From assembly GCA_020052975.1 (NCBI GenBank), contig JAGVOC010000105.1:1-13710 (forward strand): 13,710 nucleotides of DNA, given 5' to 3'. This stretch comes from Desulfobacterales bacterium (lineage in GTDB: Bacteria > Desulfobacterota > Desulfobacteria > Desulfobacterales > RPRI01). The notes beneath the pieces are model-generated. The model was given only the letters and a program-made list of their open reading frames with translations. It was not told the origin of the DNA and did not search any database. Position 1 is the first letter of the stretch, and each line of letters starts with the position of its first letter. This document shows positions 7,743 through 13,710 of this stretch, in pieces. A program made the translations under genes and the position numbers.

Positions 7743-7791
7743 CTTTCCATTTAAATAAAAAAAGAGTTTTTTCCAGGAGGGAGGATAGAGA

Positions 7792-8583
7792 ATGGATTAT
7801 AGTAACATTATATTAAAAATTGAAGAAGGGATTGCAATTATCACATTTAACAGGCCTAAGGCGCTTAACGCGTTGAACTCGGAACTGATCGGGGAATTTT
7901 CCCATGCGCTGGATGTAATTTCGAGCAATGAAGATATCAGGGTCCTGATACTTACAGGTGCCGGCGAGAAATCATTTGTTGCAGGGGCCGACATTACCGA
8001 ACTTGCAAAATTCAATTCTCTCGAAGGTAAAATCTTTGCCAAAAAAGGTCAGAGCGTAATCAGTAAACTCCAGGAATTGACCATGCCGGTAATAGCAGCT
8101 GTAAATGGTTTTGCTCTTGGTGGTGGGAGTGAAATTGCGCTTGCCTCTGATTTTATTTATGCCTCTGAAAAAGCAATGTTCGGCTTGCCTGAAATAAACC
8201 TTGGCATTATTCCCGGATTCGGTGGCACTCAAAGGCTTCCAAGGCTGATAGGAATAAACATGGCAAAAGAGATGATATTTACAGGTAAAATGATTTCAGC
8301 TTCTGAAGCCCTTGGAATAGGAATGGTAAACAAGATTGTTGCACCTGAAGCCCTTATGGAAGAAACAATGAAAACAGCAAGGGTTATGGCACAAAAAGGA
8401 AAAACCTCTCTCCGTGCAGCAAAGCAGGCAATAAATAATGGCCTGAATGTTGATCTTTTTACCGGTTGCAGTATCGAAGTCGATTCATTTGCATTATGCA
8501 TGTCAAGCAGGGATGCAAAAGAGGGGACAAGCGCTTTTCTTGAAAAAAGAAAGGCAGCTTTTAAGGGAACGCTTAAAGATTAA
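7792..8583 (+). CDS. Enoyl-CoA hydratase / crotonase family protein
   Basis: This is a 263-residue crotonase-fold enzyme, standard length for short-chain enoyl-CoA hydratases, which add water across the 2,3-double bond of enoyl-CoA thioesters in beta-oxidation or butyryl-CoA-type pathways. The CoA/oxyanion-hole region is AGADITEL near 64-71 and NGFALGGGSE at 105-114. Both catalytic glutamates of active hydratases are present, Glu114 (GGGSE) and Glu134 (LPEINLG), followed by IPGFGGTQRL. This favours a true hydratase over isomerase-type relatives that lack one glutamate. ATG 7792 has a very strong Shine-Dalgarno stretch, AGGAGGGAGG at 7775-7784. The gene stands alone between two repeats, with no acyl-CoA dehydrogenase or thiolase neighbour in view, so its pathway and chain-length preference are open. 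Confidence 0.94.
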   Translation: MDYSNIILKIEEGIAIITFNRPKALNALNSELIGEFSHALDVISSNEDIRVLILTGAGEKSFVAGADITELAKFNSLEGKIFAKKGQSVISKLQELTMPVIAAVNGFALGGGSEIALASDFIYASEKAMFGLPEINLGIIPGFGGTQRLPRLIGINMAKEMIFTGKMISASEALGIGMVNKIVAPEALMEETMKTARVMAQKGKTSLRAAKQAINNGLNVDLFTGCSIEVDSFALCMSSRDAKEGTSAFLEKRKAAFKGTLKD

Positions 8584-8698
8584 TGGACTCGTAGGAAGTC
8601 CATTAACAGGCTGGGGGCGATTAAGCCCCGGCCTGGGGTGAGTGTGGAACCGCTTGAATTCACTTCAAGCGGCGGGAGAGGGGAAACCCTTTCCCGCC
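8580..8698 (+). other. Cluster of four consecutive hairpins after the hydratase gene
   Basis: Four adjoining palindromes were read directly. TTAATGGACT/AGTCCATTAA (8580-8589 and 8597-8606) is a perfect 10-bp stem that includes the stop codon. CAGGCTGGGG/CCCCGGCCTG (8607-8616 and 8627-8636) is a 10-bp stem with one G-U pair. CCGCTTGAA/TTCAAGCGG (8650-8658 and 8664-8672) is a perfect 9-bp stem. GGCGGGAGAGGG (8671-8682) pairs with 8687-8698 as a 12-bp stem with one G-U and a GAAA tetraloop, sharing two bases with the third stem. No T-run directly follows any stem, so an ordinary intrinsic terminator is not supported. It may be a structured 3' UTR or small RNA, or stacked repeat remnants. Confidence 0.6.
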
Positions 8699-8700
8699 AA

Positions 8701-8728
8701 GTAAAAAGTCGTTTTTTGACTTTTTTAC
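8701..8728 (+). repeat. Abutted repeat ends forming a hairpin
   Basis: GTAAAAAGTC (8701-8710) and GACTTTTTTAC (8718-8728) form a stem with a one-base bulge around GTTTTTT. Both arms resemble the family B terminus (GTAAAAAGTC), and the following ACGAAGGTAT recurs, inverted, at 13592-13601. It looks like two repeat ends joined back to back next to the full element at 8737-8877. It could also slow transcription, but it is not a classical terminator. Confidence 0.45.
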
Positions 8729-8736
8729 GAAGGTAT

Positions 8737-8877
8737 CAAGATTGACGGCTTCGTAAAAAGTCATTCTGCTGTGTTGCGCTTCATCTTTCGTCATTGCAGC
8801 ATACTATTAGTACGCTTCATTCCTCAAGATTCGCGCGCCTTGCATAATGAGCTTTTTACTTTGCCGTCTGAATCTTG
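8737..8877 (+). mobile_element. Family B repeat, complete copy (MITE-like)
   Basis: The 141-bp element has imperfect terminal inverted repeats. The left end is CAAGATT then GACGGCTTCGTAAAAAG (8744-8760). The right end is CTTTTTACTTTGCCGTC (8852-8868), then two extra bases and AATCTTG (8871-8877). Positions 8777-8873 recur inverted at 13613-13710 with roughly 90% identity by eye. An internal hairpin, AGCATAC/GTACGCT (8798-8804 and 8810-8816), is perfect in the other copy and has one G-U pair here, and its loop differs between copies. No open reading frame of note. Mobility is inferred. Confidence 0.72.
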
Positions 8878-8931
8878 GGACCTGTTATCCCGTTAATTGG
8901 GAGAAGAACCATATGAGTATTTGTTAAACAT

Positions 8932-8960
8932 TTGACACATTATGATTAATTAGCTACTAT
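8932..8960 (+). promoter_or_regulatory. Sigma70-type promoter for the small-protein/ATPase genes
   Basis: TTGACA (8932-8937, consensus -35) is followed by a 17-bp spacer and TACTAT (8955-8960, 4 of 6 to the -10 consensus). The start of transcription would be near 8967, leaving about 135 nt of leader before the preferred start at 9103. It lies just downstream of the family B repeat and is the best promoter match I see in the window. Confidence 0.55.
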
Positions 8961-9102
8961 CCCAAAAATTGCGCTTGTATGTAAACAGTCTGTAAACCGG
9001 TTTTAAGTTTTTATGTTGCACAAGAGCATGAAAGAGGGCCGGATAACTTCGTTAAGCTATCGCTTGTCTTCAATGGTCCCCATATTGGGTCAGGAAAATT
9101 AT

Positions 9103-9345
9103 ATGGGAAAAAATAGAGCAACAATTCAGGTTGTCTGGGGCATTGTTCTTGTTCTTGCCGGAATTGGCGTGTTCTACAGGATACCCCAGGTTATGCCTCA
9201 AATAGAAAAAATCGGGCAATTCTCTTCGGCAATGTTTTTTATTCGGTTCTGTTTTTATCTTTTAGGTTTTTTGCTTATAGGCGGTGGTCTTAAGAAAGTC
9301 TATCATAACTATGGAAAATTGGAAGGCAAAGGGCCGGATGGTTAA
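9103..9345 (+). CDS. Small two-helix membrane protein, hypothetical
   Basis: I do not recognise a family. The 80-residue product from ATG 9103 (MGKNRATIQVVWG) has two hydrophobic segments, at about 9-25 and 43-62, joined by a short loop containing YRIPQVMPQIEKIGQF. It ends in a charged tail (KKVYHNYGKLEGKGPDG). This start is chosen over ATG 9013 because AGGA at 9092-9095 gives 7-nt spacing and the extra 30 residues look like non-coding sequence; the longer form would be 110 residues. It lies 45 bp upstream of the ATPase gene on the same strand and behind the promoter at 8932-8960. Co-transcription is therefore likely, and a membrane partner role is possible but unproven. Confidence 0.6.
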   Translation: MGKNRATIQVVWGIVLVLAGIGVFYRIPQVMPQIEKIGQFSSAMFFIRFCFYLLGFLLIGGGLKKVYHNYGKLEGKGPDG

Positions 9346-9390
9346 TTTTTGCTCCGGCACAGGTAAAATTTAAAAACGGCGGTAATAATT

Positions 9391-11697
9391 ATGCTAACAA
9401 GTAATGATAATTGCAACATACAAGACTCCAGCGTTCATGACCTTAAATCCGAAGTCGAGTACAGGACAAAACTGCAGGATATTTGCAACAAGATATATGC
9501 TGCTTCAAACCTCGATGAGATATTGGTAAACCTGAAAAATGAAATTACTTCACTTTTCGATGCTGAAAGAATAACGGTTTACGTTGTTGACGGGAAAACC
9601 AGGGAGCTGGTCTCAAGATTCAAATCCGGAACAGAGATAGCCGAGATCCGGATTCCCGTGTCAATAAGCAGCATTGCCGGCTATGCGGCGTTTAAACAAA
9701 GACTGCTGAATGTAAAAAACGTGTATGATGACAACGAACTTGCTTCGATAGACAGGGAATTAAAGTTTGACAAACGCTGGGATAAAAAAACCGGGTTTGT
9801 TACAAAGCAGATTCTGGCCTTTCCGATAATATACAAAAAATACCTTCTTGGCGTAATTCAGCTTATCAACCGCAAAGACGGTTCTTCATTTATGAGGATA
9901 GATGAACAGGCCGTAGAAGAGCTTTCCAAGATACTCGGTATAGCCCTTTATAACCAGAAACGCATGGCAAAATCGAGAACCACCAAGTTCGATTATCTCC
10001 TTGAAAATCATATACTCACCCAGAAGGAGCTTGAAAAAGCAATCGGTGATGCAAGGCAAAGAAAAGAGCTTGTAGAGAATATTCTTATTTCCGACTTAAA
10101 AATTCCCAAGAAGGAAGTCGGAAAATCCCTCAGCGAATTTTATAAGGTTCCCTATGCGGAATATAATCCCACTTTCCCGATACCAGGCGATCTTCTGGCC
10201 GGCCTGAGAGTCCCTTTCATGCGCAATAATCTTTGGGTGCCTATCCGAAGAGAGGGAGAGAATATCATGATAGCTATCGACAATCCTCATGACATTCAGA
10301 AGATTGATGATATCAAAACTCTCTTTATAGGTAAAAGCCTGGTTTTTTCCGTAGCATTAAGGCAGGATATTCTCGATTTCATCAAGCTGTTTACACATGA
10401 TGAAAAAGAACTTGCAGGAATTGATGATATCCTTTCAAAACTTCAGGATGAATCCGAGGAAATTGTAGAGGCTGAATCCGGAGTGGGAGAGGAGGACAGC
10501 GCAGTAGTTCAGCTTGTTAATAAAATTATTCTTGATGCATATGCCAGAAGGGCTTCGGACATACATATTGAACCTTATCCCGGCAAGGAGAATACCCATG
10601 TCAGAATAAGAATAGACGGCCATTGTTCGCTGTATCAGACAATCCCTTTCAGCTATAAGAATGCCATAGTATCACGCATCAAGATCATGTCGGATCTTGA
10701 TATCGCTGAAAGGCGCAAGCCGCAGGACGGAAAAATCAAGTTCAAGAAGTTCGGCGGTAAGGATATTGAGCTCCGTGTTGCAACTGTTCCAACCCAGGGC
10801 GGGCTTGAAGATATTGTAATGCGTATCCTTGCAGCCGGCGAGCCGCTTCCTCTTGACAAGATGGGATTTTCAGATAAAAATTTTGAGAATTTTGTGAGTG
10901 CCATAAGCAAGCCTTACGGTATTATGTTTGTATGCGGTCCTACCGGCTCAGGAAAAACCACAACGCTTCATTCCGCACTCGGATACATAAATAAACCTGA
11001 AACAAAAATATGGACTGCTGAGGATCCCGTTGAAATTACCCAGAAGGGATTAAGGCAGGTTCAGGTAAAACCAAAAATCGGCTTTGATTTTGCCGCAGCC
11101 ATGAGGGCCTTTTTGCGTGCCGACCCCGATGTTATCATGGTTGGGGAAATGCGCGACAAAGAGACTACGCATATTGGCATTGAAGCTTCACTTACCGGTC
11201 ACCTTGTACTTTCAACTCTTCATACAAACAGCGCCCCTGAAAGTATAACGCGTCTTCTGGACATGGGTATGGATCCGTTTAATTTTGCCGATGCTATTTT
11301 ATGCATTCTTGCCCAGCGCCTTGTTCGCACGCTCTGCAAGGATTGCAAGCAGCCCTATACTCCTTCAAGGCATGAATACGAGGAAATTGTAAGAGAGTAT
11401 GGTGAAGGGCCTTTTGAAAAAAACATGAATATTCCTTACACTGAAGATCTTGTCTTTTATAAACCGGGCGGCTGCGAAGCTTGCAACAAAACCGGCTACA
11501 AAGGGCGGATGGGTATTCATGAGCTTTTGATGGGTACCGATGAAATGAAGAGGCTGATCCAGAACATGGCAAAGATGGAACAACTTCGCGAACAGGCTAT
11601 AAGAGACGGAATGTCCACACTTAAACAGGATGGTATTGAAAAAGTATTTGGAGGTTATACTGATTTCGTACAGGTCAGGAAAGTCTGCATAAAGTAA
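9391..11697 (+). CDS. GspE/PilB-type secretion ATPase with N-terminal GAF domain
   Basis: This is a 768-residue cytoplasmic hexameric ATPase of the type II secretion/type IV pilus assembly family. From the N-terminus: a GAF-like sensor domain (about 20-190), an MshEN-like domain (about 203-345) and the GspE motor (about 370-768). Motor motifs are intact: Walker A GPTGSGKTT at 516-524, Asp box near TAEDPVEI, Walker B DPDVIMVGE at 578-586, His box TGHLVLSTLHTN from 602, and zinc-type cysteine pairs C649/C652 and C695/C698. The MshEN-like repeats read KFDYLLENHILT and RKELVENILI and lack the Arg-Leu-Gly pattern associated with cyclic-di-GMP binding in MshE, so nucleotide binding is doubtful. No pilin, GspF/PilC or secretin gene is nearby, so GspE and PilB roles cannot be separated. 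It converges with the M48 gene. Confidence 0.92.
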   Translation: MLTSNDNCNIQDSSVHDLKSEVEYRTKLQDICNKIYAASNLDEILVNLKNEITSLFDAERITVYVVDGKTRELVSRFKSGTEIAEIRIPVSISSIAGYAAFKQRLLNVKNVYDDNELASIDRELKFDKRWDKKTGFVTKQILAFPIIYKKYLLGVIQLINRKDGSSFMRIDEQAVEELSKILGIALYNQKRMAKSRTTKFDYLLENHILTQKELEKAIGDARQRKELVENILISDLKIPKKEVGKSLSEFYKVPYAEYNPTFPIPGDLLAGLRVPFMRNNLWVPIRREGENIMIAIDNPHDIQKIDDIKTLFIGKSLVFSVALRQDILDFIKLFTHDEKELAGIDDILSKLQDESEEIVEAESGVGEEDSAVVQLVNKIILDAYARRASDIHIEPYPGKENTHVRIRIDGHCSLYQTIPFSYKNAIVSRIKIMSDLDIAERRKPQDGKIKFKKFGGKDIELRVATVPTQGGLEDIVMRILAAGEPLPLDKMGFSDKNFENFVSAISKPYGIMFVCGPTGSGKTTTLHSALGYINKPETKIWTAEDPVEITQKGLRQVQVKPKIGFDFAAAMRAFLRADPDVIMVGEMRDKETTHIGIEASLTGHLVLSTLHTNSAPESITRLLDMGMDPFNFADAILCILAQRLVRTLCKDCKQPYTPSRHEYEEIVREYGEGPFEKNMNIPYTEDLVFYKPGGCEACNKTGYKGRMGIHELLMGTDEMKRLIQNMAKMEQLREQAIRDGMSTLKQDGIEKVFGGYTDFVQVRKVCIK

Positions 11698-11702
11698 TCT
11701 GA

Positions 11703-11749
11703 GGGTTTAGGGGCGAGGGTCAAGGGTTCAGGGGGGCAGGAATCAGGGG
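11703..11749 (+). other. G-run tract with G-quadruplex potential between convergent genes
   Basis: Six runs of three or more G occur on the plus strand at 11703-11705, 11710-11713, 11717-11719, 11724-11726, 11731-11736 and 11746-11749. The first five are separated by 3-4-nt loops. This satisfies the usual four-run G-quadruplex pattern on the strand shared with the ATPase transcript. The spacer between the two convergent genes is only 55 bp, contains this tract almost end to end, and has no obvious hairpin-plus-T-run terminator. Folding and function are not shown. Confidence 0.6.
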
Positions 11750-11752
11750 TGG

Positions 11753-13582
11753 TCATTCTTCTGATTTCATAAATTTAGCCAGCTGGTTTTCGTAATAGGA
11801 TTTGTCTGAATCTGCAAGTGCAAGCGCCTTTCTTTCCGCTTCTATTGCCTCTTTATATTCCCCTGCTGCATAATAACTTTCTGCAAGCGTATCATAAAAA
11901 TGTGATTTTTCTTCAATCCTGACAGTCTGTTTTGCAAGAGTAACAGCCATTGCCGCGTTCCGGATGCTTTCGTCTTCGCATGTTGCATATAACCAAGCCA
12001 GATTATTTAAAACTCTTGGGTTATCACGATCGATGGACAGGGCATTTTCATATGCTTTTTTCGCTTTATGAAAGTCTTTTATGCTGTAATAAAAATCTCC
12101 GAGCATTGCATGGAGATCCTGATTGTTCGGATTATTTTGTATTTCCCCGAGTACGATCTTTTCAATGAAATACTCGTTTATTCTTTTCCCCTTTTCGCCG
12201 AAATTCAAATTGTAGCCGACCGACCCGATTATGAATAATCCTGCAAGGTATACCGCCATGCTTTTTTTAATTTTGATGTTGTGGCGCTTAATCCAGGTCT
12301 TGTCGGCATCGCACTTTTTAAGGTATTCAATCCTGTCTTTAATGCTGAAATGGTGCCAGTTCGGTTTTCCGGCAGGCTGTCCGCTTGCAGACGCAATTTT
12401 TTCCAGGGTTGATATGAGAGATTTTGCGCTGTCGAAAAATGAGTATACGTATATATCGGCCTGGCGTTCGAAGTTGCGCATGAAATATCCGAAAATGAAT
12501 CGGAAATATACCAGGAATAAAGCTGTTATTGTGATACCGAATGAGATTGATATGACCGTGGCCTGCTTAACCCCGTAATCGGTTAGAAAGCGGTAGAAAG
12601 GTTTTGCATAAATCACCAGGTAAATAATCATATCGAAGGTGGCAAGGGAAAGGAGCATATATCCCAAAAAGAATACCAGGTAGAATAATAAATGTTTCCG
12701 TTTAATATGTCCTATTTCATGGGCGATGACTGCTTCAACCTCTTCAGGCTCAAGAAGGCTGAGGAGGGCTTTTGTGACGAGAAGGTAGCGGAATCTGCTT
12801 ACGAGTCCCATTACACCGGCCGTGATCATTCTTGTTCCGAATATAGGCCAGTAGAGGATATTGGAGATCTTAACACCGGCCCTTTTACAAACTCCCTCTA
12901 TCATTGCCCTGTTCTTTCCCTCTTCAACAGGTGTGCATCTCCAGAATGTTTGAATCAGAACAGGACCGAAAATGGCGATAATAATGAGAAAAGAGGTAAA
13001 AAAGAGAAGCTCGCCTCCGGTTGTTGAAAAAAACCGTTTGGGACCGTCAAATGGGAGGAGATTAATGATGTCTGCAGCAAAAGAAAGGAGCAGCCACGGC
13101 ATCACAATCGGTATGGAAAAAGAAATATTGGAAGCTATGTATGAGCGCCTTGATAAATCATCTGCGTAATAAAGTTTTTTATATGCCCCGAAGGCAGAAC
13201 CCCATATTATGGACAGATAAAGCAGAAAGAGGCATAGAAAAAGGAGCGCCTCAATGGTTGGAACCGATTTGAACAGAGGCATATTGCCGGTATAGGAGGG
13301 AAGGTTGAGGCCATAAACATCTATGGCAAAAAGAAGTATGGCAAAGATAGAACTGGTGTTCAAAAAGGAATCGAACTTGTGATAATATAAAAATTGATTT
13401 TCATATGAAATGCTTTTTTCAAGCCTTCTGAACCTGATGAAAATAATATAAATAAAGATGGTGGAAAGGCTGAAAAAAATAAACAGCACTTCCGGAAAAG
13501 AAGCATCATTTGCGGAACCTGAAGACTGATAGGTAGAGTAAATGAGTATTACAATTATGAAATATATAAAGTTGGTAAACAT
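11753..13582 (-). CDS. M48 family integral-membrane metalloprotease with C-terminal TPRs
   Basis: This is a 609-residue zinc endopeptidase of the M48 (Ste24/HtpX-like) family. The zinc motif HEIGH is at 288-292 in EAVIAHEIGHIKRKH, and the third ligand is probably Glu372 in FERQAD. About five or six hydrophobic helices precede the protease motif and at least two follow it, so the catalytic site sits at or in the inner membrane. A further helix at about 420-436 leads to a soluble C-terminus (about 465-600) with TPR-type repeats, such as AMLGDFYYSIKDFHKAKKAYENAL and DTLAESYYAAGEYKEAIEAERKAL, suited to protein-protein contact. Substrates are unknown; relatives act in membrane-protein quality control. 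ATG 13582 has only a distant GAAGG as a possible Shine-Dalgarno element, and this lies in repeat-derived sequence. The upstream promoter is inside or beyond the repeat. Confidence 0.9.
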   Translation of the reverse strand: MFTNFIYFIIVILIYSTYQSSGSANDASFPEVLFIFFSLSTIFIYIIFIRFRRLEKSISYENQFLYYHKFDSFLNTSSIFAILLFAIDVYGLNLPSYTGNMPLFKSVPTIEALLFLCLFLLYLSIIWGSAFGAYKKLYYADDLSRRSYIASNISFSIPIVMPWLLLSFAADIINLLPFDGPKRFFSTTGGELLFFTSFLIIIAIFGPVLIQTFWRCTPVEEGKNRAMIEGVCKRAGVKISNILYWPIFGTRMITAGVMGLVSRFRYLLVTKALLSLLEPEEVEAVIAHEIGHIKRKHLLFYLVFFLGYMLLSLATFDMIIYLVIYAKPFYRFLTDYGVKQATVISISFGITITALFLVYFRFIFGYFMRNFERQADIYVYSFFDSAKSLISTLEKIASASGQPAGKPNWHHFSIKDRIEYLKKCDADKTWIKRHNIKIKKSMAVYLAGLFIIGSVGYNLNFGEKGKRINEYFIEKIVLGEIQNNPNNQDLHAMLGDFYYSIKDFHKAKKAYENALSIDRDNPRVLNNLAWLYATCEDESIRNAAMAVTLAKQTVRIEEKSHFYDTLAESYYAAGEYKEAIEAERKALALADSDKSYYENQLAKFMKSEE

Positions 13583-13591
13583 CTATTTTTA

Positions 13592-13710
13592 ATACCTTCG
13601 TAAAAAATACGAATTCAGACGGCAAAGTAAAAAGTTCATTATGCAAGGCGCGCGAATCTTGAGGAATGAAGCGTACATATTGGTACGCTGCAATGACGAA
13701 AGATGAAGCG
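13592..13710 (-). repeat. Family B repeat, second copy (inverted, cut by window edge)
   Basis: Read on the minus strand, 13710-13613 matches 8777-8873, including the hairpin AGCGTAC/GTACGCT (13670-13676 and 13683-13689) and the GCCGTCTGAAT end. Beyond that end the copy has its own small palindrome, TTCGTA-AAAAA-TACGAA (13597-13613), where the other copy has AATCTTG. ACGAAGGTAT also recurs at 8727-8736. The other terminus is outside the window. The copy ends only about 10 bp before the M48 start codon. Confidence 0.7.

Noticed and set aside
8580..8698. Group II intron domain V/VI or integron attC site
   Set aside because: I could not find the domain V catalytic AGC/bulge pattern or the attC core-site sequences, and there is no reverse transcriptase or integrase gene nearby.
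8671..8720. Intrinsic terminator made of the GAAA-capped hairpin and the T-run at 8712-8717
   Set aside because: The T-run starts about 13 nt after the stem, too far for a standard intrinsic terminator, and belongs to the loop of the next hairpin.
9013..9102. ATG 9013 as the start of the small membrane protein
   Set aside because: It has no good ribosome-binding site, and the 30 extra residues do not look like a coherent N-terminus. ATG 9103 has AGGA at ideal distance.
12231..12578. Plus-strand open frames within the M48 region (also 11950-12168 and 12692-13027)
   Set aside because: They are antisense to clear M48/TPR coding sequence, have no ribosome-binding site or family features, and include the complement of the HEIGH motif region.

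Overview
The window looks like chromosomal DNA of a Gram-negative bacterium. It encodes a periplasmic AMIN-type cell-wall amidase, a LapA-like inner-membrane protein and a type II secretion/type IV pilus class ATPase. Protein style, moderate-to-low GC and abundant short intergenic palindromic repeats suggest a deltaproteobacterium (Desulfobacterota, possibly a sulfate reducer). That placement is an inference from gene style, not from a marker gene.

Layout. Positions 1-200 hold a repeat that runs off the left edge. A solitary UPF0280 (ApbE-fold) gene follows at 203-952, flanked by inverted copies of that repeat. From 1154 to 7559 runs a tight same-strand cluster that is probably one operon: HIT hydrolase, LapA-like membrane protein, MutS, N-acetylmuramoyl-L-alanine amidase and an EamA transporter. 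Its junctions are 20-nt, 2-nt, 4-nt overlap and 10-nt. A stand-alone enoyl-CoA hydratase gene (7792-8583) lies between two small mobile-looking repeats that share termini but not cores. A run of strong hairpins starts at its stop codon. After a good sigma70-type promoter (8932-8960) come a small two-TM protein and a GAF/MshEN-like/GspE-type ATPase. This converges, across a G-run-rich 55-bp spacer, on a minus-strand M48 metalloprotease with C-terminal TPRs. The right edge is a second, inverted copy of the repeat at 8737-8877.

How the genes work together. The 1154-7559 cluster combines housekeeping functions (nucleotide hydrolysis, mismatch repair) with envelope functions (LapA-like protein, amidase, exporter). 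No shared pathway beyond co-transcription is evident. The ATPase is an orphan: no pilin, secretin or inner-membrane platform gene is in view.

I found no complete undescribed defence, biosynthetic or mobile system. The most unusual content is non-coding. (a) A 147-bp repeat with 12-bp terminal inverted repeats appears to have inserted in frame between the MutS-coupled start of the amidase gene and its signal peptide. Diverged, internally rearranged relatives sit around the UPF0280 gene. (b) A second repeat family has common termini and exchangeable cores. (c) Four consecutive hairpins follow the hydratase gene. (d) The EamA gene seems to have no ATG, GTG or TTG at the right place and probably starts at ATT.
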